Below, one piece after another: positions 25,212 to 35,526 of a DNA stretch of 64,000 nt. The stretch spans positions 3,968,001 through 4,032,000 of the forward strand of contig NZ_CP127295.1 of NCBI RefSeq assembly GCF_030285665.1, written 5' to 3'. Every line of letters starts with the position of its first letter. The first letter of the stretch is position 1. The position numbers and the translations under genes are program-made. The stretch comes from Amycolatopsis mongoliensis. GTDB taxonomy: Bacteria; Actinomycetota; Actinomycetes; Mycobacteriales; Pseudonocardiaceae. Under the pieces are notes generated by a model. It ran no database searches and had not been told where the DNA came from. It was given only the letters and a program-made list of their open reading frames with translations.

Positions 25212-26929
25212 AGTCCCGGTTGAAACGCCTTCTGCCCGTGGTGCTGTGCCTGGCGCTGGTCGCCGGTTGCGCGAACGTCCCGCTCGAGTCCCAGCCCGTG
25301 GTCGTCTCCGGCGAACGCCAGGGCCAGGGTTCGGGCGACGTCGTGCCCGAGCCGAAGCCGGACATCGACCCGCTGACCCTCGTGCGCGACTTCGTCGGCG
25401 CGACGCTCAAGCCGGGCCAGAACAACGCGGCCGCCCGCGCCTACCTGGACGAGCAGAGCCGGGCGAACTGGCGCCCGAGCCGCAGCCTGACGATCATCCA
25501 GGACACTTTCGGCACGGTCTACGACCCGTCGCCGCAGCCCGACCCGAACACCCTGGTCGTCAACGTGCGCGGGATCGACGTCGGCACGCTCGACCAGAAC
25601 AGCGCGTTCGTGCCGGACTACACCCCGGCGGCGCTCAAGGTGAAGGTGCGCAAGCAGGCGAACGGCCAGTGGCGGATCGTCGACCCGCCGCCCGACCTGT
25701 ACGCGACCGAGTCGGACTTCAGCGAGAACTACACCGAGGTGCCGGTCAACTTCTACTCCGAGCAGTCGGCCACCTTCGTCCCCGACCGGCGCTACGTCGT
25801 CGCGAAGCCGCAGTCCGGGTTGCCGAGCCGGGTGATGTACCTGCTGGTCAACGGGCCGTCGACGAGCCTGGCCGGGGCGGTGAAGAACCTGCTCGGCGAG
25901 CCGGTGGAGATCGACACCAACGTCAAGAGCCTCGACGACGGGACGCTGCTGGTGCCGCTGACCGGGCTGTCCGGGGTCGCCGACGCCACCCGGAACCTGA
26001 TCGCCGCGCAGATCGTCCTGACGCTGCAGTACGTGACGTCGGCGCGGATCCGGATCCTCGCCGACGGTGCCCCGCTGGTCGCGAACCACCCGGACTGGCG
26101 CTCGAACGAGCTGCCCGCGTACGGCGCGACGCTGTCGCCGAGCCAGCAGCTCCCGGGCCTGATGACGGTCGGCGGCCGGGTGCGGTCACTGCTCGACGGC
26201 GCACCGGTCGCGGGCCCGGCGGGCAACGGCGGCTACGACGTCGTGAGCGCGGCCCAGTCGATCGACGGCAAGCGCCTGGCGGTGGTGGAGCGCGACAGCG
26301 GCCGGGTGCGCCTGCGGATCGGTGACCTGGGCCACGACCTGCCGCTGGTCGGCCTGGGCGGGACCACGCTGAGCCGCCCGACGTGGCGGCCGGGCACCGG
26401 CGAGGTGTGGACGGTGGTCGACCAGGTGTCGGTGGCCCGGATGGTGGTGAACCCGGACAACCAGTGGACCCCGCTGCAGGTCAACGCGACGGACCTGACC
26501 CAGCAGGGTGACATCACGGAGCTGCGGTTCTCCCGCGACGGCGCTCGCGTGGCGGCGGTGGTGAACGGGCAGCTGTGGGTGGCTTCGGTGGTCGGCAGCG
26601 GCGATTCGGTGGCCCTGCGCGAGCCGAGGTTGCTGCAGCCGCACGACCTGCGCGACGTGGTCGACGTGGACTGGCTGGCCCCGGACATGCTGGTGGCGGT
26701 GACGAGGTCGACGTCCCAGCCGGTGGTCCGCGTGACGGTGGACGGGCAGCGGATGGACGCGTTCAACAGCTCCAACCTGACGCCTCAGGTCCACGGCGTG
26801 ACGGCGGCGCCGGGCCGCCCGATCGTGGTGGCGGACGCGAGCGGCCTGTGGATGGCGTCGGTGCTGGGTGAGGTGTGGCGGCCGCAGAACCACTCGGTGA
26901 AGGACGCCGATCCGTTCTACCCGGGCTGA
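25208..26929 (+). CDS. lpqB: Lipoprotein LpqB
   Basis: The product has 573 residues from a GTG that overlaps mtrB. The lipobox is LVAGC with the modified cysteine near residue 20. It is followed by a GerMN-like central domain (about 190-320, containing NGPSTSLAGAVKNLL) and a C-terminal beta-propeller region (LPLVGLGGTTLSRPTWRPGTG; RFSRDGARVAAVVNGQLWVASV). LpqB binds the extracytoplasmic part of MtrB and tunes its activity; it sits on the outer face of the membrane. Gene order and overlap are as in mycobacteria and Streptomyces. Confidence 0.93.
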   Translation: MKSRLKRLLPVVLCLALVAGCANVPLESQPVVVSGERQGQGSGDVVPEPKPDIDPLTLVRDFVGATLKPGQNNAAARAYLDEQSRANWRPSRSLTIIQDTFGTVYDPSPQPDPNTLVVNVRGIDVGTLDQNSAFVPDYTPAALKVKVRKQANGQWRIVDPPPDLYATESDFSENYTEVPVNFYSEQSATFVPDRRYVVAKPQSGLPSRVMYLLVNGPSTSLAGAVKNLLGEPVEIDTNVKSLDDGTLLVPLTGLSGVADATRNLIAAQIVLTLQYVTSARIRILADGAPLVANHPDWRSNELPAYGATLSPSQQLPGLMTVGGRVRSLLDGAPVAGPAGNGGYDVVSAAQSIDGKRLAVVERDSGRVRLRIGDLGHDLPLVGLGGTTLSRPTWRPGTGEVWTVVDQVSVARMVVNPDNQWTPLQVNATDLTQQGDITELRFSRDGARVAAVVNGQLWVASVVGSGDSVALREPRLLQPHDLRDVVDVDWLAPDMLVAVTRSTSQPVVRVTVDGQRMDAFNSSNLTPQVHGVTAAPGRPIVVADASGLWMASVLGEVWRPQNHSVKDADPFYPG

Positions 26930-26969
26930 CGCTTCCGAAACTGTCGGTGGTGGCGGGGACACTGTCCGT

Positions 26970-27635
26970 GTGCTGCTGCTCGACTTGCTGATCCCCGCCC
27001 GGTGCGCCGGCTGCGGGGCCCGTGGGGCGCCCTGCTGCGCCCGGTGCGCGGGGGTCTGGGGTTCGGTGTCCGAGGTCGTCCGGGTGCCCGTGGCGGGGTC
27101 GGCGCGGGTGTTCGCGCTGGCCCGGTACCGCGGCGTGGCCCGGCGGTTGCTGATCGCCTACAAAGAGCGCGGGCGCCGGGATCTGGCGGCTTCGCTGGGG
27201 CGGGCGTTGGCGGCGGCTCTGGCCGTGCTGCCGCTGCAGAGGACTTCGGCGGCCCCGGCGCGCCGCGGGATCTGCTTGGTGCCGGCACCGAGCCGCCGGT
27301 CGGCGTCCCGGGTCCGCGGCGGCCCCCACGTCGAGCGCTTGGCGAACGCGGCGGCGAGCGTCCTGGCGGGAGAGGGTGTCGAAGTGGCGGTGGCCCCGGC
27401 ACTGGAGCTGGCCGGCGGCGCGCGCGACGCGGTCGGCCTGGACCGCGCGGAACGGGTGGCCAATTTGGCGGGCCGGTTGCGCTTCCGCGAGGCGGGGCGT
27501 CCGCCGCCGGGGTTTCCGGTGGTGGTGCTCGACGACGTGATCACCACGGGAGCCACGGCAGCCGCTTGCGTGCGGGCGCTGGAGAAGGAGGGGATCGAGG
27601 TCGCGGCGGTCCTGACGTTGCTCGCGGCGGGGTGA
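26970..27635 (+). CDS. ComF family protein (phosphoribosyltransferase-like)
   Basis: The product has 221 residues from GTG. It has an N-terminal zinc-finger-like CAGCGARGAPCCARC, the RYRGVARRLLIAYKERGRRDLA segment, and the C-terminal PRPP-binding loop VVVLDDVITTGATAAA. In naturally competent bacteria ComF acts in DNA uptake; in actinomycetes the role is unknown, perhaps nucleotide salvage. It lies 40 bp after lpqB and before hpf, as Rv3242c does in mycobacteria. Confidence 0.88.
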   Translation: MLLLDLLIPARCAGCGARGAPCCARCAGVWGSVSEVVRVPVAGSARVFALARYRGVARRLLIAYKERGRRDLAASLGRALAAALAVLPLQRTSAAPARRGICLVPAPSRRSASRVRGGPHVERLANAAASVLAGEGVEVAVAPALELAGGARDAVGLDRAERVANLAGRLRFREAGRPPPGFPVVVLDDVITTGATAAACVRALEKEGIEVAAVLTLLAAG

Positions 27636-27933
27636 ATTCGTGTCCCTTGTCGCGTGACGCGAGTTCGGTGTTGGTCGCGGTAGCCGTCGCGGTACCGCAG
27701 GCCGCCTCTGGCTGTCGGCTCTGCCGCTGCCTGGCGCCGTCGCGCGGGCCGCTCTGGTGGCACCCGTCCGGGGCAAATGCAGCGGCGGCGGGGCCGTTCC
27801 GCCCGGGCGGAAGTCGCGGCAGTCACCGACCGGTGGCCACCACCGCTCCCGTCGGCCACCCGCGACGGCCACCACCACCGCAAACCCCGCCATCCCGCAC
27901 ACCCCGGCTCACTCCGCACCCGGGTGAAGCCCT

Positions 27934-27955
27934 ATGTCACCTACACGAGTGACAT
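27934..27955. promoter_or_regulatory. Inverted repeat ATGTCAC-N8-GTGACAT
   Basis: Seven-bp perfect arms separated by eight bases, six bases upstream of the SigR-like -35 element at 27961. Possible activator or repressor site; the protein is unknown. Confidence 0.35.
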
Positions 27956-27960
27956 CCGGC

Positions 27961-27988
27961 GGGAACGCAACCGGCCCCGCGGCCGTTG
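27961..27988 (+). promoter_or_regulatory. SigR/SigH-type promoter-like sequence upstream of hpf
   Basis: GGGAAC (27961-27966), an 18-bp spacer, then GTTG (27985-27988). The SigR consensus is GGGAAT-N18-GTT, and the perfect version is found before sigR in this same window. The nearest downstream ATG is at 27998; hpf itself starts 480 bp later. Confidence 0.45.
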
Positions 27989-28468
27989 TCCCGGCATGAG
28001 GGTGTCGATCACGAACACTCGGCTGCCACACCACTCCACCGGCGTGGCGGCTGCGGCGGACATGGCCGTCACCCTCGGCGTCCACCAGTCGGTGGTGATG
28101 CGCCGTCCGTGTGAAGCCGGGCTGCGCCGCGCGCGTCCGACCAGCGGGAGTTTTCTGGTGTTCACCCTCCGCTCACTGCGCGGGGTGACGGAGTCTCATT
28201 CCTCGACATCCCCCGGCTCGGGGGCTGTTGCTCCGGGCGTGAGGAAGCTAACGTGCTCCGCTATCAGCAATCCCCGCAGGCAGGGAGGTGACGAGCCCAT
28301 GTCCCTGGCGCCGGAGGTGCGCTGAGTCCGCGCTCGGGCCCCGGCACGAGACGTCGTGAACCGTTCCCGAGTTCCTTCTCAGCCCGCGATCCGGGCTTCC
28401 GTCCCCGCAATACCGGCGCCGTGTGTGAACTCAACAGCTCGCAGTCATCGAAGCGAGGGAGGTCGTGT

Positions 28469-29155
28469 ATGGACATCGTCGTCAAGGGCCGCAACGTGGA
28501 GGTGCCCGACCACTATCGGGCGCTTGTCAGCGAAAAGCTGGCCCGGCTCGAGCGCTACGACAGGAAAGTCATCCGGTACGACGTGGAGCTGTTCCACGAA
28601 CCCAACCGACGCCAGGCCAAGAGCTGCCAGCGCGTCGAAATCACCGGAAAGGGGCGAGGCCCGGCCGTACGCGCTGAAGCGTGTGCCGCCGACTTCTACG
28701 CAGCGCTTGATTCCGCAGTCACCAAGCTGGAAAACCGGCTGCGGAGGACGCACGACCGGAGGCGCGTGCACTACGGGCGCAGCCGCCCGGAATCGGTCGC
28801 CGAAGCGACCTCGGTACTGCCGGGTGGTGGATCCCCGGCGGCCGCCAGTCCCGCCGCGCGTACCGCGGTGTTGGAAGCACCCGAAGCCGAACCGCAGACG
28901 AACGGCTTCGCGAGTGCCGGAGAGATCCACCTGCCCCAGCAGCAGAGCTGGGCCGACGACGACCTGGGTCACCAGCCCGGTCGCGTCGTTCGCGAGAAGC
29001 AGCACACCGCGGAACCCATGACGGTGGACCAGGCTCTCTACGAGATGGAGCTGGTCGGCCACGACTTCTACCTCTTCAACGACTCGGAGGCGGGCCGGCC
29101 CAGCGTGGTCTACCGGCGGAAAGGCTTCGACTACGGCGTGATCCGGCTCGGCTGA
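28469..29155 (+). CDS. hpf: Ribosome hibernation promoting factor, long form
   Basis: A 228-residue protein from ATG behind GCGAGGGAGGTCGTGT. The N-terminal domain (MDIVVKGRNVEVPDHYRAL, FYAALDSAVTKLENRLRR) binds the 30S decoding centre. A variable linker of about 75 residues and a C-terminal dimerisation domain (MTVDQALYEMELVGHDFYLF, YRRKGFDYGVIRLG) follow. The long form joins ribosomes into inactive 100S dimers in stationary phase or stress. It lies before secA1, as Rv3241c does. A 17-bp hairpin follows. Confidence 0.93.
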   Translation: MDIVVKGRNVEVPDHYRALVSEKLARLERYDRKVIRYDVELFHEPNRRQAKSCQRVEITGKGRGPAVRAEACAADFYAALDSAVTKLENRLRRTHDRRRVHYGRSRPESVAEATSVLPGGGSPAAASPAARTAVLEAPEAEPQTNGFASAGEIHLPQQQSWADDDLGHQPGRVVREKQHTAEPMTVDQALYEMELVGHDFYLFNDSEAGRPSVVYRRKGFDYGVIRLG

Positions 29156-29177
29156 GCCGGTACTGAAGGAGGCCCTC

Positions 29178-29214
29178 CGGATGGCCCGCACGCGGCTCGC
29201 GTGCGGGCCATCCG
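29178..29214 (+). terminator. Hairpin terminator of hpf
   Basis: The 17-bp perfect arms CGGATGGCCCGCACGCG and CGCGTGCGGGCCATCCG enclose a GCT loop, 22 bp past the hpf stop. There is no T-tract. Confidence 0.7.
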
Positions 29215-29361
29215 CATGTCAGGACCTACGGCGTGTGCACACGACGCCCACCGTTCCCTACGATGGGGTGGGATGGTGGCGCCGACCGCGGCCGCCGCCG
29301 CGTGAGAATCTGCCCGGGACCGGCCTGGGCGCGCTCAAGATCAGCTAGTGAGGTCGACCGG

Positions 29362-32247
<2,886 letters not shown>

Positions 32248-32260
32248 CGTAGCCGGGGCC

Positions 32261-32300
32261 GGGGTGCGTGCGGAAGTCCGTGCGCACCCCGCCTTCTTTT
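32261..32300 (+). terminator. Terminator of secA with T-rich tail
   Basis: GGGGTGCG (32261-32268) pairs with CGCACCCC (32283-32290), followed by GCCTTCTTTT. The hairpin overlaps the most likely start of the P450 gene. Confidence 0.6.
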
Positions 32301-33508
32301 GCGAGGGGGAGCAGCTGGATCCGCAGGAGTTCTTCGCGCTGTTCGCGGCCGAGCGGCGGCCGGATCCGTACCCGCACTACCGGCGGTGGCGCGAGCGCTT
32401 CCCCGTCGCGGAACTGGCCGAGCGGATGTTCGCGGTCAGCGGGTTCGCCGAGGCCACCCAGGTGCTGCGCGACCCGGCCTTCGGGCACCCCGAACCGGAG
32501 TACCTGGATCCGGCGGACCGGCTTCCGGACCAGCCGGTCGACGAATCGGGACGCGTGGTCCGGGCGTTCCTGTCCCTGAACCCGCCCGACCACACGCGGC
32601 TGCGGCGGCTGGTGGCGAAGGCGTTCACGCCGCGGATGGTCGAGCAGCTGACACCGCGGATCGAGGAGATCACCGCGTCGCTCATCGACGGCGTGCGCGG
32701 CGAGTTCGACCTGATGACGTCGCTGGCGAAGCCGTTGCCGGTGGAGGTGATCGCGGAGCTGCTCGGGGTACCGCTGGACGACCGCGAGCGCTTCGCGGAG
32801 TGGTCGCACGCATTGGCGCGGGCGCTGGACCCGCCGTTCCTGCAACGCCCGGAGACGGTCGAGCCGGCCGTCCGGGCGCGACAGTCGTTCGTCGGCTACT
32901 TCCGCGAGCTGGCGGACCGGCGGCGCCGCGAGCCGGGGGACGACCTGCTGTCCGCGCTGGTGGCGGTGTCCGACGCGGGTGACGTGCTCAGCGAGGGCGA
33001 GCTGCTGGTGACGCTCACGCTCCTGCTGATCGCCGGCCACGAGACGACGACGAACCTGATCGGCAACGGAGTACTGGCGCTGCTGCGGCACCCGGACGGC
33101 CTGCGCCCCGCGGCGGAGGCGCCCGACCGGGTGGTGGAGGAGGTGCTGCGCCACGACTCGCCGGTCCAGCTGACGGCCCGGACAGCGTTGCGCGACACGG
33201 TTTTGGGCGAGGTGGCGGTGCCGGCGGGCAGCCAGGCGATCGTCCTGATCGGAGCGGCCAACCGCGACCCGTCGGCGGGCCCGGACCCGGAGTCGTTCGA
33301 CCCGTCCCGCGCGCCGGGGCGGCACCTGGCGTTCGGCCAGGGAATCCACTTCTGCCTCGGCGCCCCACTGGCGAGACTGGAGGGCCGCATCGTGTTCCGG
33401 GAGCTGGCCCGCCGTCTGCCGGAGTTACGGGCGGCAGGCGATCCGAAGTGGACCGCGACGACGACCCTGCGCGGCTTGGCGACGCTGCCGGTCGCGAGTG
33501 GTCGGTAG
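32264..33508 (+). CDS. Cytochrome P450
   Basis: The product is about 414 residues from GTG 32264; the start is uncertain because this GTG lies in the secA terminator and has no clear Shine-Dalgarno. Family marks are strong: the B-C region LNPPDHTRLRRLVAKAFTPR, the I-helix oxygen-binding motif AGHETTTNLIG, the K-helix ExxR in EEVLRHDSP, and the haem loop FGQGIHFCLGAPLARLEG with the cysteine ligand. It resembles the CYP107-type soluble actinobacterial enzymes. It needs a ferredoxin and reductase partner; none is adjacent. Substrate unknown. Confidence 0.88.
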   Translation: MRAEVRAHPAFFCEGEQLDPQEFFALFAAERRPDPYPHYRRWRERFPVAELAERMFAVSGFAEATQVLRDPAFGHPEPEYLDPADRLPDQPVDESGRVVRAFLSLNPPDHTRLRRLVAKAFTPRMVEQLTPRIEEITASLIDGVRGEFDLMTSLAKPLPVEVIAELLGVPLDDRERFAEWSHALARALDPPFLQRPETVEPAVRARQSFVGYFRELADRRRREPGDDLLSALVAVSDAGDVLSEGELLVTLTLLLIAGHETTTNLIGNGVLALLRHPDGLRPAAEAPDRVVEEVLRHDSPVQLTARTALRDTVLGEVAVPAGSQAIVLIGAANRDPSAGPDPESFDPSRAPGRHLAFGQGIHFCLGAPLARLEGRIVFRELARRLPELRAAGDPKWTATTTLRGLATLPVASGR

Positions 33509-33679
33509 GTTCCAGCCCGGACTGCCGGTCACGACCGGGCCGGTGGGGTGGGGAGTTGCACGCAGGCCGGACTCGGCGTTGCGCCCGGCTCTGCTGGTGG
33601 CCTCAGCCGGGTGCGTTGCGCTGCCGGGCGGTCCGTCGACCGTCGAACCCCGGCGGTGCGCGGGCCGGGCGAGCGCGGC

Positions 33680-34144
33680 TCACGCCGCCGCCGGCCGTCG
33701 CGCCTGCTGGTCCGGCCGACCCGGCTTCAGCAGTGCGAAACGCACGCACTGCCAGCCCGCCGGGGTCCTGGTGAAGCGGGCCGCCAGCGCGAACGACCGG
33801 CCGTCCGCCTCCACCCGGGCGCACGCCTCGATCACCCCCGGCACCGGGGTGCACACGTGCACCCGGCCCATCCGGTGCCGCGGCCGCCCCGGGTGTGGCC
33901 CGCTGAGGCCGGCGAAGACCTCCGGCGCCACCATCCCGCGGATCTGCGGCACCGGCCGCCGGCCGTCGTACGCCTCCAGCAGCATCTTCAGCAGATGGCT
34001 GACCTCGCCCGCCTCGAGTTGTCTCGGCACCGGCCACCGGGCGTCGCTCCGGCGGTGTCCGTGCGGGGGCACCGCCGCCGGCCGTTCGGCCCGGCGCGGC
34101 ACTTCGTAGTGGACCAGCGTTCTCACGCGGTGTTCCTCGGACAT
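33680..34144 (-). CDS. Rv3235-like conserved actinobacterial protein (DUF6459-like)
   Basis: The product has 154 residues. ATG 34144 is chosen because GGGAGGGGAG lies three bases upstream; the frame is open 24 bp further. The N-terminal third is Pro/Arg-rich and probably disordered (YEVPRRAERPAAVPPHGHRR). The C-terminal domain contains HLLKMLLEAYDGRRPVPQI, GRVHVCTPVPGVIEACARV and GWQCVRFALLKPG. The fold resembles small SecA-neighbour proteins of unknown role. Position between secA1 and the WS/DGAT gene matches mycobacterial Rv3235. Confidence 0.78.
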   Translation of the reverse strand: MSEEHRVRTLVHYEVPRRAERPAAVPPHGHRRSDARWPVPRQLEAGEVSHLLKMLLEAYDGRRPVPQIRGMVAPEVFAGLSGPHPGRPRHRMGRVHVCTPVPGVIEACARVEADGRSFALAARFTRTPAGWQCVRFALLKPGRPDQQARRPAAA

Positions 34145-34290
34145 TTTCTCCCCTCCCGGCCGCGGCATTTCGCCGCTGCCTCCGCTTAGAGGGGGGAACC
34201 GGCCGGAAAGGCGACGGGAATCGCCCGATTCGGGAAAGAATCACCGAAGTCATGGATTCGCGGATGCCGGTGCGGTAGGCGCGGACCGTT

Positions 34291-34307
34291 GTTGCGCTAT
34301 GCGAGAC
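34291..34307. promoter_or_regulatory. IclR-type operator-like site upstream of the HAD gene
   Basis: GTTGCGCTATGCGAGAC differs from the site at the IclR start codon at 2 of 17 positions and from the dimethylglycine operon site at 3 of 17. It lies where the -35 region of the HAD promoter would be, upstream of TATGGT at 34326. Confidence 0.5.
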
Positions 34308-34337
34308 AGCGGTCATCGCCCTCGCTATGGTGTGCCG

Positions 34338-34727
34338 GTGCTGAAGGGGTTATTGGTCGATTTCGCCGGAGTTCTCACGGATCCCGACGCCGGCCGCTTC
34401 TACGACTACCTGGCGGCCGCGCGCGAACGCGGCGTCCGCACCGCGCTGCTGTCCAACGCCCCCGGGGCGTCGGCCGAGGTGAAGAACACGATGTTCGACT
34501 TTTTCGACGCCCTCGTGTTTTCCGGTGAGGTCGGTGTCGCGAAACCGGATCCCGCGGTCTACCTCATCGCGGCCGACCGGCTCGGCCTGCCCGCCGTGCG
34601 TTGTGCGTTCGTCGACGACTCGGCCGCGAACATCCGCGGCGCCGTCGAGGCGGGCATGGTCGGCGTGCACCACCGGTCGGTCGAGGAGACGCTCACCGAA
34701 CTCGGCGCGCTGTTCCCGGACCTCTGA
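34338..34727 (+). CDS. Small HAD-superfamily hydrolase-like protein without cap domain
   Basis: The product has 129 residues. GTG 34338 lies seven bases after a -10-like TATGGT (34326-34331), so the mRNA is probably leaderless; ATG 34299 would include the operator-like site. Motif I reads LLVDFAGVLT: the nucleophile Asp is present but the usual Asp two places later is Ala. Motif II is ALLSNAPG, motif III VAKPDPAVYLIAADRLG and motif IV CAFVDDSAANIRGA. It has no cap domain. It may bind or cleave phosphoesters weakly or act by another chemistry, as haloacid dehalogenases also lack the second Asp. Confidence 0.75.
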   Translation: MLKGLLVDFAGVLTDPDAGRFYDYLAAARERGVRTALLSNAPGASAEVKNTMFDFFDALVFSGEVGVAKPDPAVYLIAADRLGLPAVRCAFVDDSAANIRGAVEAGMVGVHHRSVEETLTELGALFPDL

Positions 34728-34730
34728 GCG

Positions 34731-35492
34731 TCACCGCGCCCGGCGGACCAGCTCGAACGACAGGACCGCGGCGGCAGCTGAGACATTCAGCGACTCGACG
34801 TCACCCGGCATGGGAATCGACACCCATTCCGTGACGAGCTCGCCGACTTCGCCGCCGACCCCGGCCGTCTCGCCGCCGAGGACGAACGCGGCGCGCTGCG
34901 GCAGGTCGAAATCGAAAATCGAGGTTTTCGCCGACGCGCCCAGCGCGTAAAGGCCGTAGCCGGCTTCGGTGAGCATTTCGGCGGCTTCGCGCGCGGAGCC
35001 GCACCGCAGCACCGGCGCGCGGAAGGCGACCCCGGCCGAAGCCTTGACCACCATCGGGTCGAGCGCCGCGACACCGCGGCGCGGCACGATCACGCCGTCC
35101 AGCCCGGCGGCGGTCGCCGTGCGCAGGATCATCCCGACGTTCGCGGGCGTGGTGATGCCGTCGAGCAGCAGCACGCGCGAAGGCGGTCGGCGGTCCGACA
35201 GCGCGGCTTCGAGCGCGCGCATGCGCGGCGCGACGACGTCGGCGAGCACGCCCTGGTCCTGCTTGCCGTTACCGGCGAGCACCTTGACCCGGTGGGCGCT
35301 GGCGCGCTGCACCGCCACGCCGGCGGCCTTCGCCGCGCGCTGTATCTCCGCCGCGCCGGGGCCGCGGGCGGTGTCGGCGAGGATCACCTTGTCCACGCGC
35401 AGGCCGTCGTCGGCCAGTGCTTCGAGCACCGGCTTCCGGCCGTAGACGGTCAGGAAGCGGTCTTTCGGCGAGACAGTCGACTCATCACCCAC
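34731..35492 (-). CDS. SpoU/TrmH-family RNA 2'-O-methyltransferase
   Basis: The product has 253 residues. GTG 35492 is preferred; an ATG at 35528 would overlap the start of the next gene. An N-terminal RNA-substrate domain (YGRKPVLEALADDGLRVDKVIL) is followed by the SPOUT knot: motif 1 GITTPANVGMILRTATAAGLDGVI, motif 2 FVLGGETAGVGGE and motif 3 SIPMPGDVESLNVSAAAAVLSFEL. It should methylate a ribose in rRNA or tRNA using S-adenosylmethionine. The exact nucleotide cannot be named. Confidence 0.88.
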   Translation of the reverse strand: MGDESTVSPKDRFLTVYGRKPVLEALADDGLRVDKVILADTARGPGAAEIQRAAKAAGVAVQRASAHRVKVLAGNGKQDQGVLADVVAPRMRALEAALSDRRPPSRVLLLDGITTPANVGMILRTATAAGLDGVIVPRRGVAALDPMVVKASAGVAFRAPVLRCGSAREAAEMLTEAGYGLYALGASAKTSIFDFDLPQRAAFVLGGETAGVGGEVGELVTEWVSIPMPGDVESLNVSAAAAVLSFELVRRAR

Positions 35493-35526
35493 ACCGGGCA
35501 GTCTCGCACTGTGTAAGGATCGGCTC

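Larger units (their letters stand above)
27636..28468. other. Long gene-poor region upstream of hpf
   Basis: About 830 bp. A plus-strand frame from ATG 27998 to 28325 (109 codons, MRVSITNTRLPHHSTG...) has GC-rich third positions only in its first half and no recognised domain; a minus-strand frame overlaps it. Both are doubtful. The region holds the inverted repeat ATGTCAC-N8-GTGACAT (27934-27955) and a SigR-like promoter (27961-27988). The rest up to the hpf start is probably a long leader or control region. Confidence 0.45.

Noticed and set aside
27998..28325. 109-codon plus-strand frame upstream of hpf
   Set aside because: Codon pattern is GC-rich only in the first half, no domain is recognised, and a minus-strand frame of equal quality overlaps it. 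It is mentioned only as part of the hpf control region.
33509..33679. Spacer between P450 and the Rv3235-like gene, checked for a small gene
   Set aside because: No frame with a start signal and normal third-position bias was found on either strand.
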